A DNA stretch of 64,000 nt from Pseudoips prasinana. Lineage: Eukaryota; Arthropoda; Insecta; Lepidoptera; Nolidae. The stretch lies in contig OX621247.1 of assembly GCA_951640165.1 (NCBI GenBank), positions 36,430,001 to 36,494,000 on the forward strand, read 5' to 3'. Each line of letters opens with the position of its first letter. Position 1 is the first letter of the stretch. Shown piece after piece: positions 12,230 through 24,600 of the stretch. Position numbers and translations under genes: made by a program. The notes under the pieces were generated by a model, which saw only the letters and a program-made list of their open reading frames with translations, had not been told where the DNA came from and did no database searches.

Positions 12230-12565
12230 CGTAAGTTGTATTGTAACTCAATATGTGTAAGATCTTTTGGGTTTAAAAATGTATGGTGCCATAAATGCTG
12301 TAATATAACAACTCTTTTGGAAAAGGTTTGTAATATAATATTATTGATGGATTGATGATTAAAAGTTTGAAACAATATTTTACTATTTAGTCATATCTCA
12401 TATATTTTTTTTTTTAAATAGTCATTTTATATGGTGGGTCCGTATCAACTTAAAGTACGGAAACATTTAAAACGTTACTTGGAAACCCCGTATTGATGTT
12501 AAGTCAAAAACACGTGTTTACTAAATAATTAATTTTAGGAATAAGGTGCGTAAAGTGTAGTATAA
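12230..12565 (+). promoter_or_regulatory. Probable BOP1 promoter and 5' UTR
   Basis: The whole space between the gypsy LTR and the BOP1 start codon is 336 bp and holds no other gene. I see no convincing TATA box near the expected start. A CACGTG E-box is present close to the start codon. Transcription start could not be located from sequence. Confidence 0.5.
12511..12516 (+). promoter_or_regulatory. E-box CACGTG upstream of BOP1
   Basis: A perfect palindromic CACGTG lies 50 bp before the ATG. CACGTG is the Myc/Max binding site, and ribosome-biogenesis genes of insects are known Myc targets with E-boxes near the transcription start. The match to this gene is inference from position and gene class. 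Confidence 0.5.
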
Positions 12566-12652
12566 ATGCCTCCGTTTAAAGCTGGATTGTTAAAAAGAAA
12601 AGCTGTTACTGCCGAATCCAATAAAAATGCCGAGGATAAGGATTCAGGCGAG
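12566..12652 (+). CDS. BOP1: BOP1 exon 1
   Basis: Start codon plus 28 further codons (residues 1-29, starting [14 protein letters not shown]), with a basic then acidic character. The donor is GAG|GTAAGT in phase 0. The start is chosen because it opens the frame that splices cleanly to exon 2. The surrounding context (TAAATGC) is not a strong initiation context. Confidence 0.85.
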
Positions 12653-15600
12653 GTAAGTGTTACAAAGCGTTACTTTTGCTTCCCTTTCATTGCACACGTT
12701 ATCATAACCGGCAAATATACAGTATTAAAATCTCTTTCTCATTAGTTTCTATCAGTTACCAATATTATATTTTTTATTAAGGTTTATAAAATAATAAAAT
12801 AAATGTGTACCTAAATACTTATTAATTACAGTTCATTTTAGCAATGGTTTTTGTACTACTACCATGTAGGACCAATCTATGACATTCTGTTACAGTTTTT
12901 ATTTTGTAAAATGTTGCATTTCTATTGTTATTGGTTTTTCAGTCACAAGATGGGTCAGATAATGAAATATTGAAAGGTGTAGTGGATGGAGAGGATGATG
13001 CCACAGACTCTGAGCATGAGGAGAGTGGAGATGCGTCAGATAATGAACAAGATGTAATGTTTAACTTTTAATTATTTATTAAATGATGAGTGGTACAACA
13101 TGCTAACTGGCTAATTGACATACTGTAATAATAAGGTGTGGTTTCCAAGCATATAATTGCACTTTGTCTTCACTTTTCATACTCTGCCTCACTGGGATCT
13201 TATGTCTTAAGATAACAAAGATATCTATCATATTGTATGGGATTTTTACCTATATTGATATATGGAAAAAAAAAAACACTTTAAATTTAACAACTAATTT
13301 TTTGTTATCACATGAGCATTAATTTGTTCCTATTTCAAAACAATATGTACCTTTCCCATACCAAGCATCCTGCTAGGTACAGGTATGTTTATTCAAAATG
13401 TGTATTACCATCCAATTTAAATTGATATATTCAAGTCAGATTGGAATAAATTAGGGATTATGCTATTTTGATAATGTCAGTTGCGTCAAAATCCACATGT
13501 ATCTACTCGTATTTACTCACATATAATAATATGGATCTTTTTTAATACCATCTAGAACATTTAGCACAATAACAAAATAGCATGGAATTCAAATTACAAA
13601 TAAATTTGTTACTTTTGGCATGGTATTATTTTTTGCAATATTATTATTATTATTATTTATTTATTTCATTTAACATACAGTTTATTATTTGTTTATACAA
13701 TCAGTGGCTTAAAGCCTAAGTTAGGTTTGTCTAACCACTGGGTTCTCGATATAATATTAATAACTTATTACTAATACTAGTCATAGCAAGTATATAATTT
13801 AATATTTTATCACATTCGTTACGTACTAATTTATTTTCGCGGTGCGAACACACTCCAATGATGTAGCTAGCACCTTCGGACATACATATTAGGACGTTAT
13901 CATAGGTTCACTGCCAGCGACTAGGTACGCATCGCGTAGGTATTTATCATACCTCGGCGGCAAACAGGTGCCATCTGCACTGACTTGAATAGCGCACGGC
14001 ACTGGCAGGTACCATTTCTGCGAGTGTGCGTGCGCTCGCACCGTTAATATAGGTTGCTCCATTTTATGATAGGATTATTATTTTAGAGTTGATTTTAAGT
14101 TTGTTTTAAGTGTTTAGTTATTTAAGAAATATTTTTTTAAAGTGTATCTAATGTTTTTTTCGGTAATTTTGTTTTTGATTTCGATTGGTAATTTATTTAT
14201 AAGGCTTGGAATTATATATTGTGATGTTCTTTTTCCGTAGTCGTTATTAAATTTAGGTGTAACTAGTTTTTTAGACGTTATGCTTCGGGTCGTAATTGAG
14301 TGACTTTTTGGTATTTGAATTTCTTTGCGATAGTATTGTTCAATGAGTAGATTAAGTTCAATTTTTCTATGAATGGGTATCACACCGCAATACTTAAATA
14401 GTCCTACGGGGTCCATTTTGTATTTCTGTTTTATTTTTGCGGGAACTATCAATTTTAGTAGTCTATACTGTATATTATAAATCTGATCTAAGTATGATTT
14501 GTAGGTACGACCATAACTAGTGAGCCCATAAGATATTATACTTTCTACGAGGGTCTTATACAATGTCAGCAACACACTATAGGGACTTTACATTTAATTA
14601 TATAAAACTTAGCCATGATTGCTCTAAGCTTATTGCATATCTTATCAATATGTTTTGCCCAATTGAATTTACTGTCGATCACCAGCCCCAAGTAACTATG
14701 CTCCGACACTTTCTCAATATTTAAGCAGGTACTGTTACATTTATTAGGGGAATGAAGGCAGTCATGACTATGCGCTATCACCTTTACATGTGCACTCACG
14801 GTGCTGAGGTTGTAGCTAGAACAAATATGCATCAGCTTAGTCTTATCGGTGTTGAGTACCAAACCAGAGTCATGTGACCACTTGCATATTGCAGTAAAGT
14901 CTTCTTGTATACGGTGAAGCGCTACCGTCATATCTTTATCCGCCGTCATTAGGCAGGTATCGTCCGCGAATTGGTAAATTTTGCAATTTTTAAGGACGTT
15001 ATTGAGGTCATTAACATAGGTCAAATAATGCAAAGGTCCAAGCACTGATCCCTGTGCTGTTCCTTCTGTGATGTGTACACTATCACTAAACGTGTCATCT
15101 ATTTTGACTTGATAACTGCGATTGTTAAGAAAATAGAAAATAGAATTCATCCATCCTTGTATGACTTTGCAGAACCTTTTACATGAGAATTATCTAGTAT
15201 CTTATGGTTTATTTAGGAAGTACTCTTTGATGACAGTGCTGACTCCACATTTGGTGATGATGATCAAGCGGATGTTGCATCTGATGAATCATCAGTAAGT
15301 AATGATTATGACTTCTATGTATATTTGAACATGCTCATGAAGTTGTAACAACCAAATATTATTTGCTATATTCTACTTTTTAGGATATCACAGATTCAGA
15401 GGGAGAAGAGGATTCTGGTGATGAAGGGACAGATGATGAGGATAGTAGCGTTGATGAAAATGTAAGTGCTGACAGTGGTGCAGAGTCTGGTCCTGCACAG
15501 GCCCAATCTGGAGTGAGTGACTCTAGTGATAACGAAAGCAATGGCAGATCACAACAAAATATAAAATCTAAACAGAAACCCAAAACAGAAAAAAGTAAGG

Positions 15601-18600
15601 AAATTAAAGCGAAGCAAGAAAGAGAAACACAGATTAAACAGAAAAAAAGTAAGGCAAAGCAAGAAAAACTAAAACTAAATAAACATAAGCAAGGAAAGGA
15701 TAAAGAAATAGATAGAAGTATTGATAGATTGGCTGATACAATCAATAAAGCAAGTGTTAATATTCAGCCTGTTGGCAATAAAGGTGGGTGAAATGTTTTA
15801 TTTGTTACTTTAATTATTACTAACAGTCTTTACATATTTGCTGATAATTAATGGTACAGAAAGATCAATTTTTTTTAGTCAGATTTATCAGTAGAGTTTA
15901 AAAGTGCAAATTACAAGTATAAATGTGAGTCATGTTTACTAATTCTACTTGCAACAAATTGAAGCATTATAATATAATATAATTGAGACCCATTAAATGT
16001 TTCTGCATTGTATAAACATTTAATGGGTTTCACTTTTTATTATTTTTAAAGGCCCTGGTCTAATATGCCTTTTTAATTGAGGAAGTTTTGCTCAAGTGAT
16101 AATGGATATGCTATACACCAGTGTATGGAGCTAGTTATACACAGCACTGTATTTGTTCCAGATGAGTATGAATCCGGTGACACCTCAGATGAGGAGGACC
16201 GTCGCAATACGGTGGGCGATGTACCCATGTGGTGGTACAATGAGTACCCACACCTTGGCTACGATCTTGATGGGCGCAAGATAATTAAGCCACCTCAGAG
16301 GGACCAGATTGATGAGTTCCTAAAGTGAGTATCCCACCAGCACATTTTTATTATTAAGTAGTTCTACCTGGGTTTATATGTAATGGAAATAAGCAGAGAA
16401 TGGAGCTCTGCTGAATACCAATCAATTAAACAACAAAAATTTCTAATGACAGGTTCAGGTCTGAATTCTTTTGATAAAGTAAGAATGAGGATTTCCATAA
16501 GTTCTATATTAGAATGAGTATCCAAAGCAGCAATATTAGGATCATATCAAAGGATAATGCTCATGGATATATGGGATCCCCTACCATCTTGCTTCAAATT
16601 CAAACGTTGTTTTTAAGAGACAATACTTATCACACTAACTCCTACAGAAGTTCTTATTGTAAAGAAAACCCGGGTTTCGGAGATATTTAAAAAAACGTAA
16701 ATAACCTAACCTAAAAAGTAGGTATATTTTGTTCGATGATACTAATGACGTAAGTATATTACGTAAGTATTACATAATATAGACACGCTATACACGAACG
16801 AACATTATTGCTCCAAAACAGCGTATTTCGCTTATATTAGTAGTTACAAAGACGAACAATCGCGATACAGGGTGCGCGAGTGAAACTCAGGGATTTACTC
16901 GACAATTATATTACAGTGTGAGCAGGTAACTTATCTAATTGTAATAAACAGTAATAAGGATATAATATCACTGGACGCTACCGTGTGATAGCACCAATAC
17001 CAATCAAACATTACCATTAGTGAGGCTGAATAAAGCACTCATTGAATCTAGGGAGCATCTTAAACTATAATAACCCTTTGGTAATCTTAAAATAATATTT
17101 ATCACAGACACTACTGCTCATGCTCATGCTCTTGTTGTCATAGTGATCTTATCTTATCTTGTTTTGGGGTGTACTTGTGTACAGCACTTCGACCCTTCAG
17201 GATCTTTTGTACTATCCCCCACTGGTTTTATTCTATCCCTAGAGCCCTGAATGAGGTTTGCACATAATCCAGTACGCTTCTTAGAGGTAGATCCTTGTAG
17301 TCACCTGGTTCTGGATATGCCAGCCCCAGGATTGCCATTCTGTGTCTCGCCAATGCATCGCATTTGCATATTATATGCAGCATTGTTTCATTTTCTTCCC
17401 CACAGGTCCTGCAGATCGGGCTATTCGACAGTCCCAGTTTGTGTAGGTGGTAGTTGGTGCCATAGTGGCCCGTGAATACTGCTATTATTAGTCGTAGCTG
17501 GTTTCTGCTGTATTTCCAAAACTTTTGGACCAGCTGTTGTCTACTCCTTTTATGAGTTGTTTGGAGTGTTTTAGTTCCTTGACTTTGGTCCACATTTGGT
17601 TGTGTTTAATTGTAGATTCGTTTTTAAGGAATGCTCCTATTACGTTTGGAGGAATCCCTACACATGGTTCTGGTCCACAGAACTGACTTTCAGATCCCTT
17701 TCTAGCCAGTGCATCTGCTTTTTCGTTGCCTTCTATTCCCGTATGACCTGGTACCCATACGAGTTTGACTTTATTTTTAGTGGCAAGTTTGTTCAGAGCC
17801 GTGATACAGTTCTGGATTAATTTCGATTCGATTTTGTGTGACATCAGGGCTTTTAATGTAGCCTGGCTTTCACTGAGTCTGTAGATGGTCTTACCTTTCG
17901 TCTCCCTATCTATGATTGTCTGGGCGCATGTTATTATCGCATATGTCTCAGCCTGAAACACTGTCGAGAAGTTTCCCATGCTTTCGCTAATACTGCAGGT
18001 TTTTATTATAAACACCCGCACCTGTGCCGGATTTCATTTTTGATCTGTCCGTATACCAGATTTGACTTTGTTCGTTTTGTTTGCAAAGTCCCAATTTCCA
18101 TTCCTCTCTGCTGGGAATTTATAGATTGTATTGTTGGTCAAATGTATAGGTTGGTTGCATTTTATCGCTGCCCATCCCTATTACATTGTTAAGATCTTTC
18201 CAGTCTTCTATCTGCGTGTGCTTGGTGGGCATACGATCGTAGGATGTGTGGCCCAATGCAGTAAGTCTTTGGAGTGTTTTCCTTGCCTCTTCTTGTACCT
18301 CAATGTGTAGAGGTACTAGGTCTAGGATTACTTCCAAGGCTGCTGTTGGTGTAGTGCTAAACGCCCCTGTCATTGCTAAGCAGGCAGTGCGTTGTATTTT
18401 GTTTAGCACTTGTTTACAGGTTTCTAGTTTTGTTCTTGGCCACCAGACGATACTACCGTACATCAGTATCGGTTTTACCATCATTTTGTATATCCAGTGA
18501 ACAATTTTGGGTTTCAGTCCCCATGTTTTGCCATAAGCTGCTCGCCACATGCCGAATATTCTCAAGGCCTTTTTAATATTTTCTACATGTTCTTTCCATG

Positions 18601-21600
18601 TGAGCGTTTTGTCGAGTGTTATACCTAGGTATTTCACTTCTTTTGACAATTCAATTTTTGTGTTGTATAGTTTTAAAGTTCCTATTCCCGATAGGTCCTT
18701 CTTCTTTGTGAATGGTACTATAACTGCTTGTCGTAGTGAAGCGACTAGGTAAGGAGATAGGGGAGATAAGGGATAAAAAAAATAAACAAATTATTAACAA
18801 CAACTTAAATCATTCATCATATTCCTGAAAAAAAAAGTCACACTATTATACCGTCCCCAGCTGAAATACCACACTACTGTCATCACATGAGCACAGCAGG
18901 CCACTGTTCGCTTACCGACGAGGCTGCTGCAGCAATAACCTATTATGCTTTCTAATGTGTTGACCACATCATCAGACGTTATATTCAACATTCAATAGAA
19001 CTATTGAATGTGTATGTAGATTTCTGGGTATCAAAAATGAACAATTGATACATCGGTTTTGCCGAACTGCCGGCGTCAGTCTGTTTACTCCACGACTCGA
19101 CATATTTGTACAATGATACACAGAAATAAGTTCACAAAATAACAACAAGTTATTTTTCTCAAAACACAATACAATAAAAATCTCAATTCAATTCAATTCT
19201 CAACTGTTAGAACACAGACAAATGTCAGAAATATGTCCGGCGGGATTTAGGGATGCGATCGATAAATCATAATCTTTAGTAAGCTAATCGATATTGTGTC
19301 AATTAGTAATACTAAATCGATTTGGTGTACTGGTTTAATTTGAATTGTTACGTTATTGAACGAAACGAAAGAAATGCTAATACATATAATTCGTTTAATG
19401 TTTTTAAGCAAATGTTATAGTTATTTATTATACAAAAGAAACTATTTGAAGAACTGGTTAGTCGATTCATCAAAAATAGTTTCTATTGCATTAACATCTC
19501 TATGACCGGTCGTGTGACGAGGGAGTAAAACAATGTTCATACTTATAAACTTTAAAATAAATTCCCTGTTCAAACATCAAATCCATGAAGCGTAATGTCC
19601 TAAAATAATATGATAATAATTACTACACAATTATGATTTTGATGCATGAGACTTCTTGGTACCAGTTTTGGTCATTCTCTTTCGGCTAGGAAGAGGTGGG
19701 ATCACTGAGAGACAGAGCAGGTGAGCGTTGATGCATCACAGGGGGCCCCCTTTAACCTATGTCTGAGTCGCAACCCCAGACTCTGTGGAGTGTTCCCTCC
19801 ACTGCCATGCGATGGACCTGCTTTCCGCACGGTGAATCCCTGGAATGCTAAGAATTAGGTCTTCGTTTGCCTATCAATTTTATTTATTTATTATATGCAC
19901 TTTGTGGTGATGCATTAAATTTCTTGTATTAACCATATAGGAAATGTGAAGACCCAGAGTTCTGGCGCACGGTGCGCGACCCCAGCACAGGCCAGGACGT
20001 CATTCTCAGCAAGCAGGACCTCGAGCTCATCCACAGGCTACGCGAAGGGCAAGCGCCCGATCCTAACCATGACGAGTACCAGGTATGTTCACAATAGCTT
20101 CCTCGAGTTACATCGTTAACGGTCTACCAGGCTCTTCTAAAGGCAGAATTCTAAAATGATACATGAAAATTCTTTCACCCAAGAATGAAGTGAATCAGGT
20201 AGCAAAGTAATTCTACATTCATTAATAAATCAAACATTTGGAATGAATTGCTCTTAAACTTATCTTAAAGCAACGATTTTTTCAGCCTTGGGTAGAATGG
20301 TTCAGTCGCGAAGTGCTGGCCACCCCGCTGCGCGCCTTCCCGGAGCACAAGCGCTCGTTCCTGCCGTCGCGCTCCGAGCAGCTGCAGGTGGCGCGCATCG
20401 TGCACGCGCTGAAGATGGGCTGGACCAAGAGCCGGCGCCAGCTGGCGCTGGAGCGCAGGGCCAAGCGGGTCTGTCAACAACACATATTCCTGTGCTAATC
20501 GATGCCATTTATGCCGTTATGACATTGGGATTTTGTATGTCTCAGGAGCGCAACTTCTACAACTTGTGGGGCTCCACCCCGGACGACGAGGAGCAGAAAC
20601 TCCGCGGCATACACAAGCACATCCCGGCGCCGCGCCGGCCGCTGCCCACGCACGCCGAGAGCTACAACCCACCGCCCGAGTACCTCCTGGATTCCAAAGA
20701 GGTAGAGTGCCGGTACAAGACCCCACCCGCCGGGAACTGTCCCGCCGCCTGATTTTCAATCGATCGAATCAAATCTTCGATTTTAGAATAATAGTATAGA
20801 AATAGTCACGTCTATCTTTTACCCCATTTTTGCAGCTAAAAGAATGGAACAAGCTCGCCGAAACCCCTTGGAAGCGGAAGTACACGTTCCTGCCGACGCA
20901 GCACAAGAGTCTGCGGGAAGTGCCCGCCTACGAGCGCTTCACCAGGGAGCGGTTCCTGCGGTGCCTGGACCTGTACCTCGCGCCCAGGGCCATCAAGATG
21001 AGGGTGAGCTTACATTACATGTGGATGTTTTGTCTGCAAAGGGATATAAAATCATTTTAATAGTTAATAAACGAAATGCGCCATTACTTAAACAATTTGA
21101 TGACTTACTCTACAGCAGGGTTTCTTAAAGTGTGGTCCACGGACCCCTGGGGGTTCTGTAGCTTGTGTATCAGGGGTCAGTTGGATAGTTAACTCTTAAT
21201 ATACAGTATGTTAGGTTAAACGAGGGACATATTAAGGGAGGGTGTTCAGTATTCGATTCTGGTCCCAAATATTTAAAAAACCTATAACCTAATTTTTTTT
21301 CGTAATTGTCCTATAAAATACATTATCATGAACACTGAGTGCGCAAGAAGTGAACTTGTAAACAGTAGAAGCTCGTGCGTAAACCCCGCCCTCCCCTTCG
21401 CCCTTTCCTCTGTGTTGTTCCGATGCACCGACAGGACCCACCCCCGCGCTGACCGCACCCGCAGTCTATGCGAGTGCGCCGCTAGTTCCGCATGTCTGGC
21501 GCTTCCGCGTATTGCATAAACAACCCCGCTTACCGATAAGTGTGTTCTGTAAACGTGTACTTGACTAACTAAAAATGACGTCATATCAATATTCCAATGA

Positions 21601-24600
21601 AGAATACTGGGATATGGTTCGTACCTACGTGTTATCGAATGATAGTGTACGTGGAGCTATTAATTTGTACCGAGAGATGTTTCCCAACCGCCAGATTCCG
21701 TTGTACAACCTTATGCTAGGTGTCAACCAACGATTGCGAACATTCGGTCAGTTCACCGTACCGACGCATGCCCAAGGACGAGGGAGGGAGCCATACCCAG
21801 TGCACCTACAAGAAGCCATTTTTGAATACTTCGAGCATCACCCACAAGAAAGCACTCGAAATGCTGCAAGACGATTCAGTGTATCACATTGGACTGTGTG
21901 GAAGCTGCTGCATGAAGAAGGAATGCACCCATACCATTTTAGACCCGTTTGGTTTAAAGTATGAAGGGAAAATGGATTCTACCTAAAGGTCATTGACCCG
22001 CACACATGTTCTGCGATAATACTAAACACGTTAGGGCAAGGGTGTATACACGTTGTGAGACTTTTGCGAAATTTTTGGTATGGTTCTGTTTGTTATTTAT
22101 CAGTGTTTTTTTTTTTGTTCATATTTTTATTAGTATCATATAAGCATACACTATTATGGGTTTGAATACGTCCCTCGTTTAAACTAACATACTGTATTTA
22201 TTAGGAAATTTTGTATTAAAATCATTTCTCAGCTAGGCCACTAACTTGGAAAATCTGTTAAATGACTGTTGCAATACATGTCACATGTCACACACTGTTG
22301 CAATAACATGCCGAAACGACGGGTAAAACAAAAGATTTTGCCTTAAATTGTAATCGCGATTTAGACCAGTGTCCACAATATATGATAATGTGTACACATC
22401 CCGAAAGTTTAAAATAATAATATATACATAAAAAAAATAACAATAAATAAAAAAAACTCTCATTATAGTACTTGTTTTGTTTCGCTATAACATTACAAAT
22501 ACAAAAATTATTTATTTCTCTTACAAACAGTGATAATTACATGGAATTACTTTATTAACATATGGGTACATTTTGTTTGCTAGACAAAATGTACCCATAT
22601 GTTAATTCTTTGGCAGGGGTCCGAAGGATTGTTCAAATTGTGAAAGTGGTCAGTAAATGCAAAAAGTTTGAGAAACCCTGCTCTACAGGGACTTATAAGT
22701 AAAGGAAAATAATTTGGAACATGCAAATTACTATGTTTACCAACGACAAATAGTATGGCCCGATGACTCATTGTTTAACAGTGGATAAAGAAAAATATAA
22801 AAATAAAATATAAATATGGACAAAAAGAAGTATAGACGTGAAACAGTTACTGGTTGTATTTGGAACAATTTAAATAACTAGCGTGGTAGATCGGAAACCA
22901 GAGTATTAATACTATCTCACCTGTAATCAATTTTGTGAAACTTGTCCTAAAGAAATTAATACAAAATTAAATTCTATGAAGCGTGATTAAGTGATTATAC
23001 ATGTACAACTGCCCATGATCTGTTATAATTTGCCTAAAGCTCTTATAAGTTGTTTTATCTTTTTTCTTGAATTGAGGGTCTGTATTTTATACTTTTCGCT
23101 GTAGATTTTACAGACAAAGACATAATATCCAATGGATACAAGTGCATGATTATATGATACGCAAGCAAGTCATGGTGAGAGCACAGTTAGTAGGATTGGT
23201 TTAGGTGTGAGAGGGAGAAATAGATATAGACATCGAAGTCTATGACAGTTACACAGTGCAAACATCATGCTTAACTTTGGGTGAACTCTGTATTTTAGGA
23301 GCCTTGTATATTTCTGTACATCATCATCATCATCATATCGGCCGAAAGAAGTCCACTGCTGGACAAAGGCCTCCCCAAAGGATCTCTACAATAGCTGGTC
23401 CTGCGCTGCCCGCATCCAGCGGCTTCCCGCGACCCGCACAAGATCGTCGGTGCACCTTGTAGGGGGCCTGCCCACGCTACGTCTTCCTGTTCATGGTCGC
23501 CACTCGAGAACCTTTCTGCCCCATCGGCCGTCGGTTCTACGAGCTATGTGTCCTGCCCACTGCCACTTCAGTTCGGCAATTGTTTGGGCTATGTCGGCTA
23601 CTTTAGTTCGCCTGCAGATCTCAGCATTTCTGATTCGATCTCGCAGGGAAACTCCAAGCATAGCCCTTTCCATTGTTCTTTGGGTGACCTTGAGCCGCCT
23701 GATAAGACCCATAGCGAGCGACCACGTCTTTGTTCCGTAAGTCATCACTGGTCGAAGACTTTCGACTTAAGACACTGCGGTATTTGGGACGAGAAGATAT
23801 TATGTAGCTTCCCGAACGCTGCCCAGCCGAGGTGGATTCTACGATGGATCTCCTTTTCGAAGTTGGACCTACCTAGTTGGATGGTCTGTCCTAGGTAAAT
23901 ATAGTTCTCTACAACTTCGAGTGCAGAGTCTCCAACCTTAACTAGAGTGGATGCAACATGGATATTGGACATGATTTTCGTCTTATCCATGTTCATTTTC
24001 AGACCCACTTGTTGAGAGACTTTGCTGAGGCCATCGAGCATTGAACCGAGGTCGTCAAGGGTCAGCCATGACTACTATATCGTCGGCAAATCTAAGGTGG
24101 GTGATGTACTCGCCATTGACATTGATGCCAAAGCCTTCCTAGTCCAGAAGCTTGAAGACATTTTCCACTGAAGCGGTGAACAGTTTCGGAGATATGACGT
24201 CTCCCTATCTCACGCCTCGCTGCAATTGAATAGGTTTCGAGTTCTGGTCTTGAAGTCGGACTAACATGGTGGCGTTTTCGTTCGTACAAACACTTTAACA
24301 CCTGGACATACCGATAGTCAATTTGGCACCTTTGAAGAGACCTCAGCACGGCCCATGTTTCAAAGGCTTTCTAATAGTCCACAAACGCAAAGCAAAATGG
24401 CTGGTTAGATATTCCTCCGATTACCGAAGGTGTAAAAATAATCGGAAAATCCGACTTAACGGAGTCTGGAGTCGAAGCTCCGTAACATCCCTGCTAAATA
24501 CTTCAGAGAACAAAGGCAAATGCCCACAGACAGTATCGTTTAAAGCTAAGTTGTGCCACATGAGCATTATAAGTAAAAATCCTATTTTGAATTATCATAA

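Larger units (their letters stand above)
21116..22680 (+). mobile_element. Non-autonomous hAT-like element, with 8-bp target duplication
   Basis: The left end reads CAGGGTTTCTTAAAGTG. The right end, reverse-complemented, reads CAGGGTTTCTCAAACTT. The exact 8-bp sequence CTCTACAG lies on both sides (21108-21115 and 22681-22688), the target-site size of the hAT superfamily. There is no hAT transposase. A mariner-like element is inserted at 21204-22194, so the original hAT was about 570 bp. A second copy of the same family lies at 39656-40046. Confidence 0.85.

Noticed and set aside
15380..15745. Antisense 121-codon frame opposite exon 4
   Set aside because: A mirror of the Lys/Asp/Ser-rich coding strand, with low-complexity Ser/Leu/Phe composition and no family resemblance.
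20288..20752. Single long frame covering exons 7 and 8 with the intron
   Set aside because: Only the exon 8 part is in the BOP1 frame; the exon 7 part is in the wrong frame, and the splice sites at 20468 and 20545 give the conserved protein.
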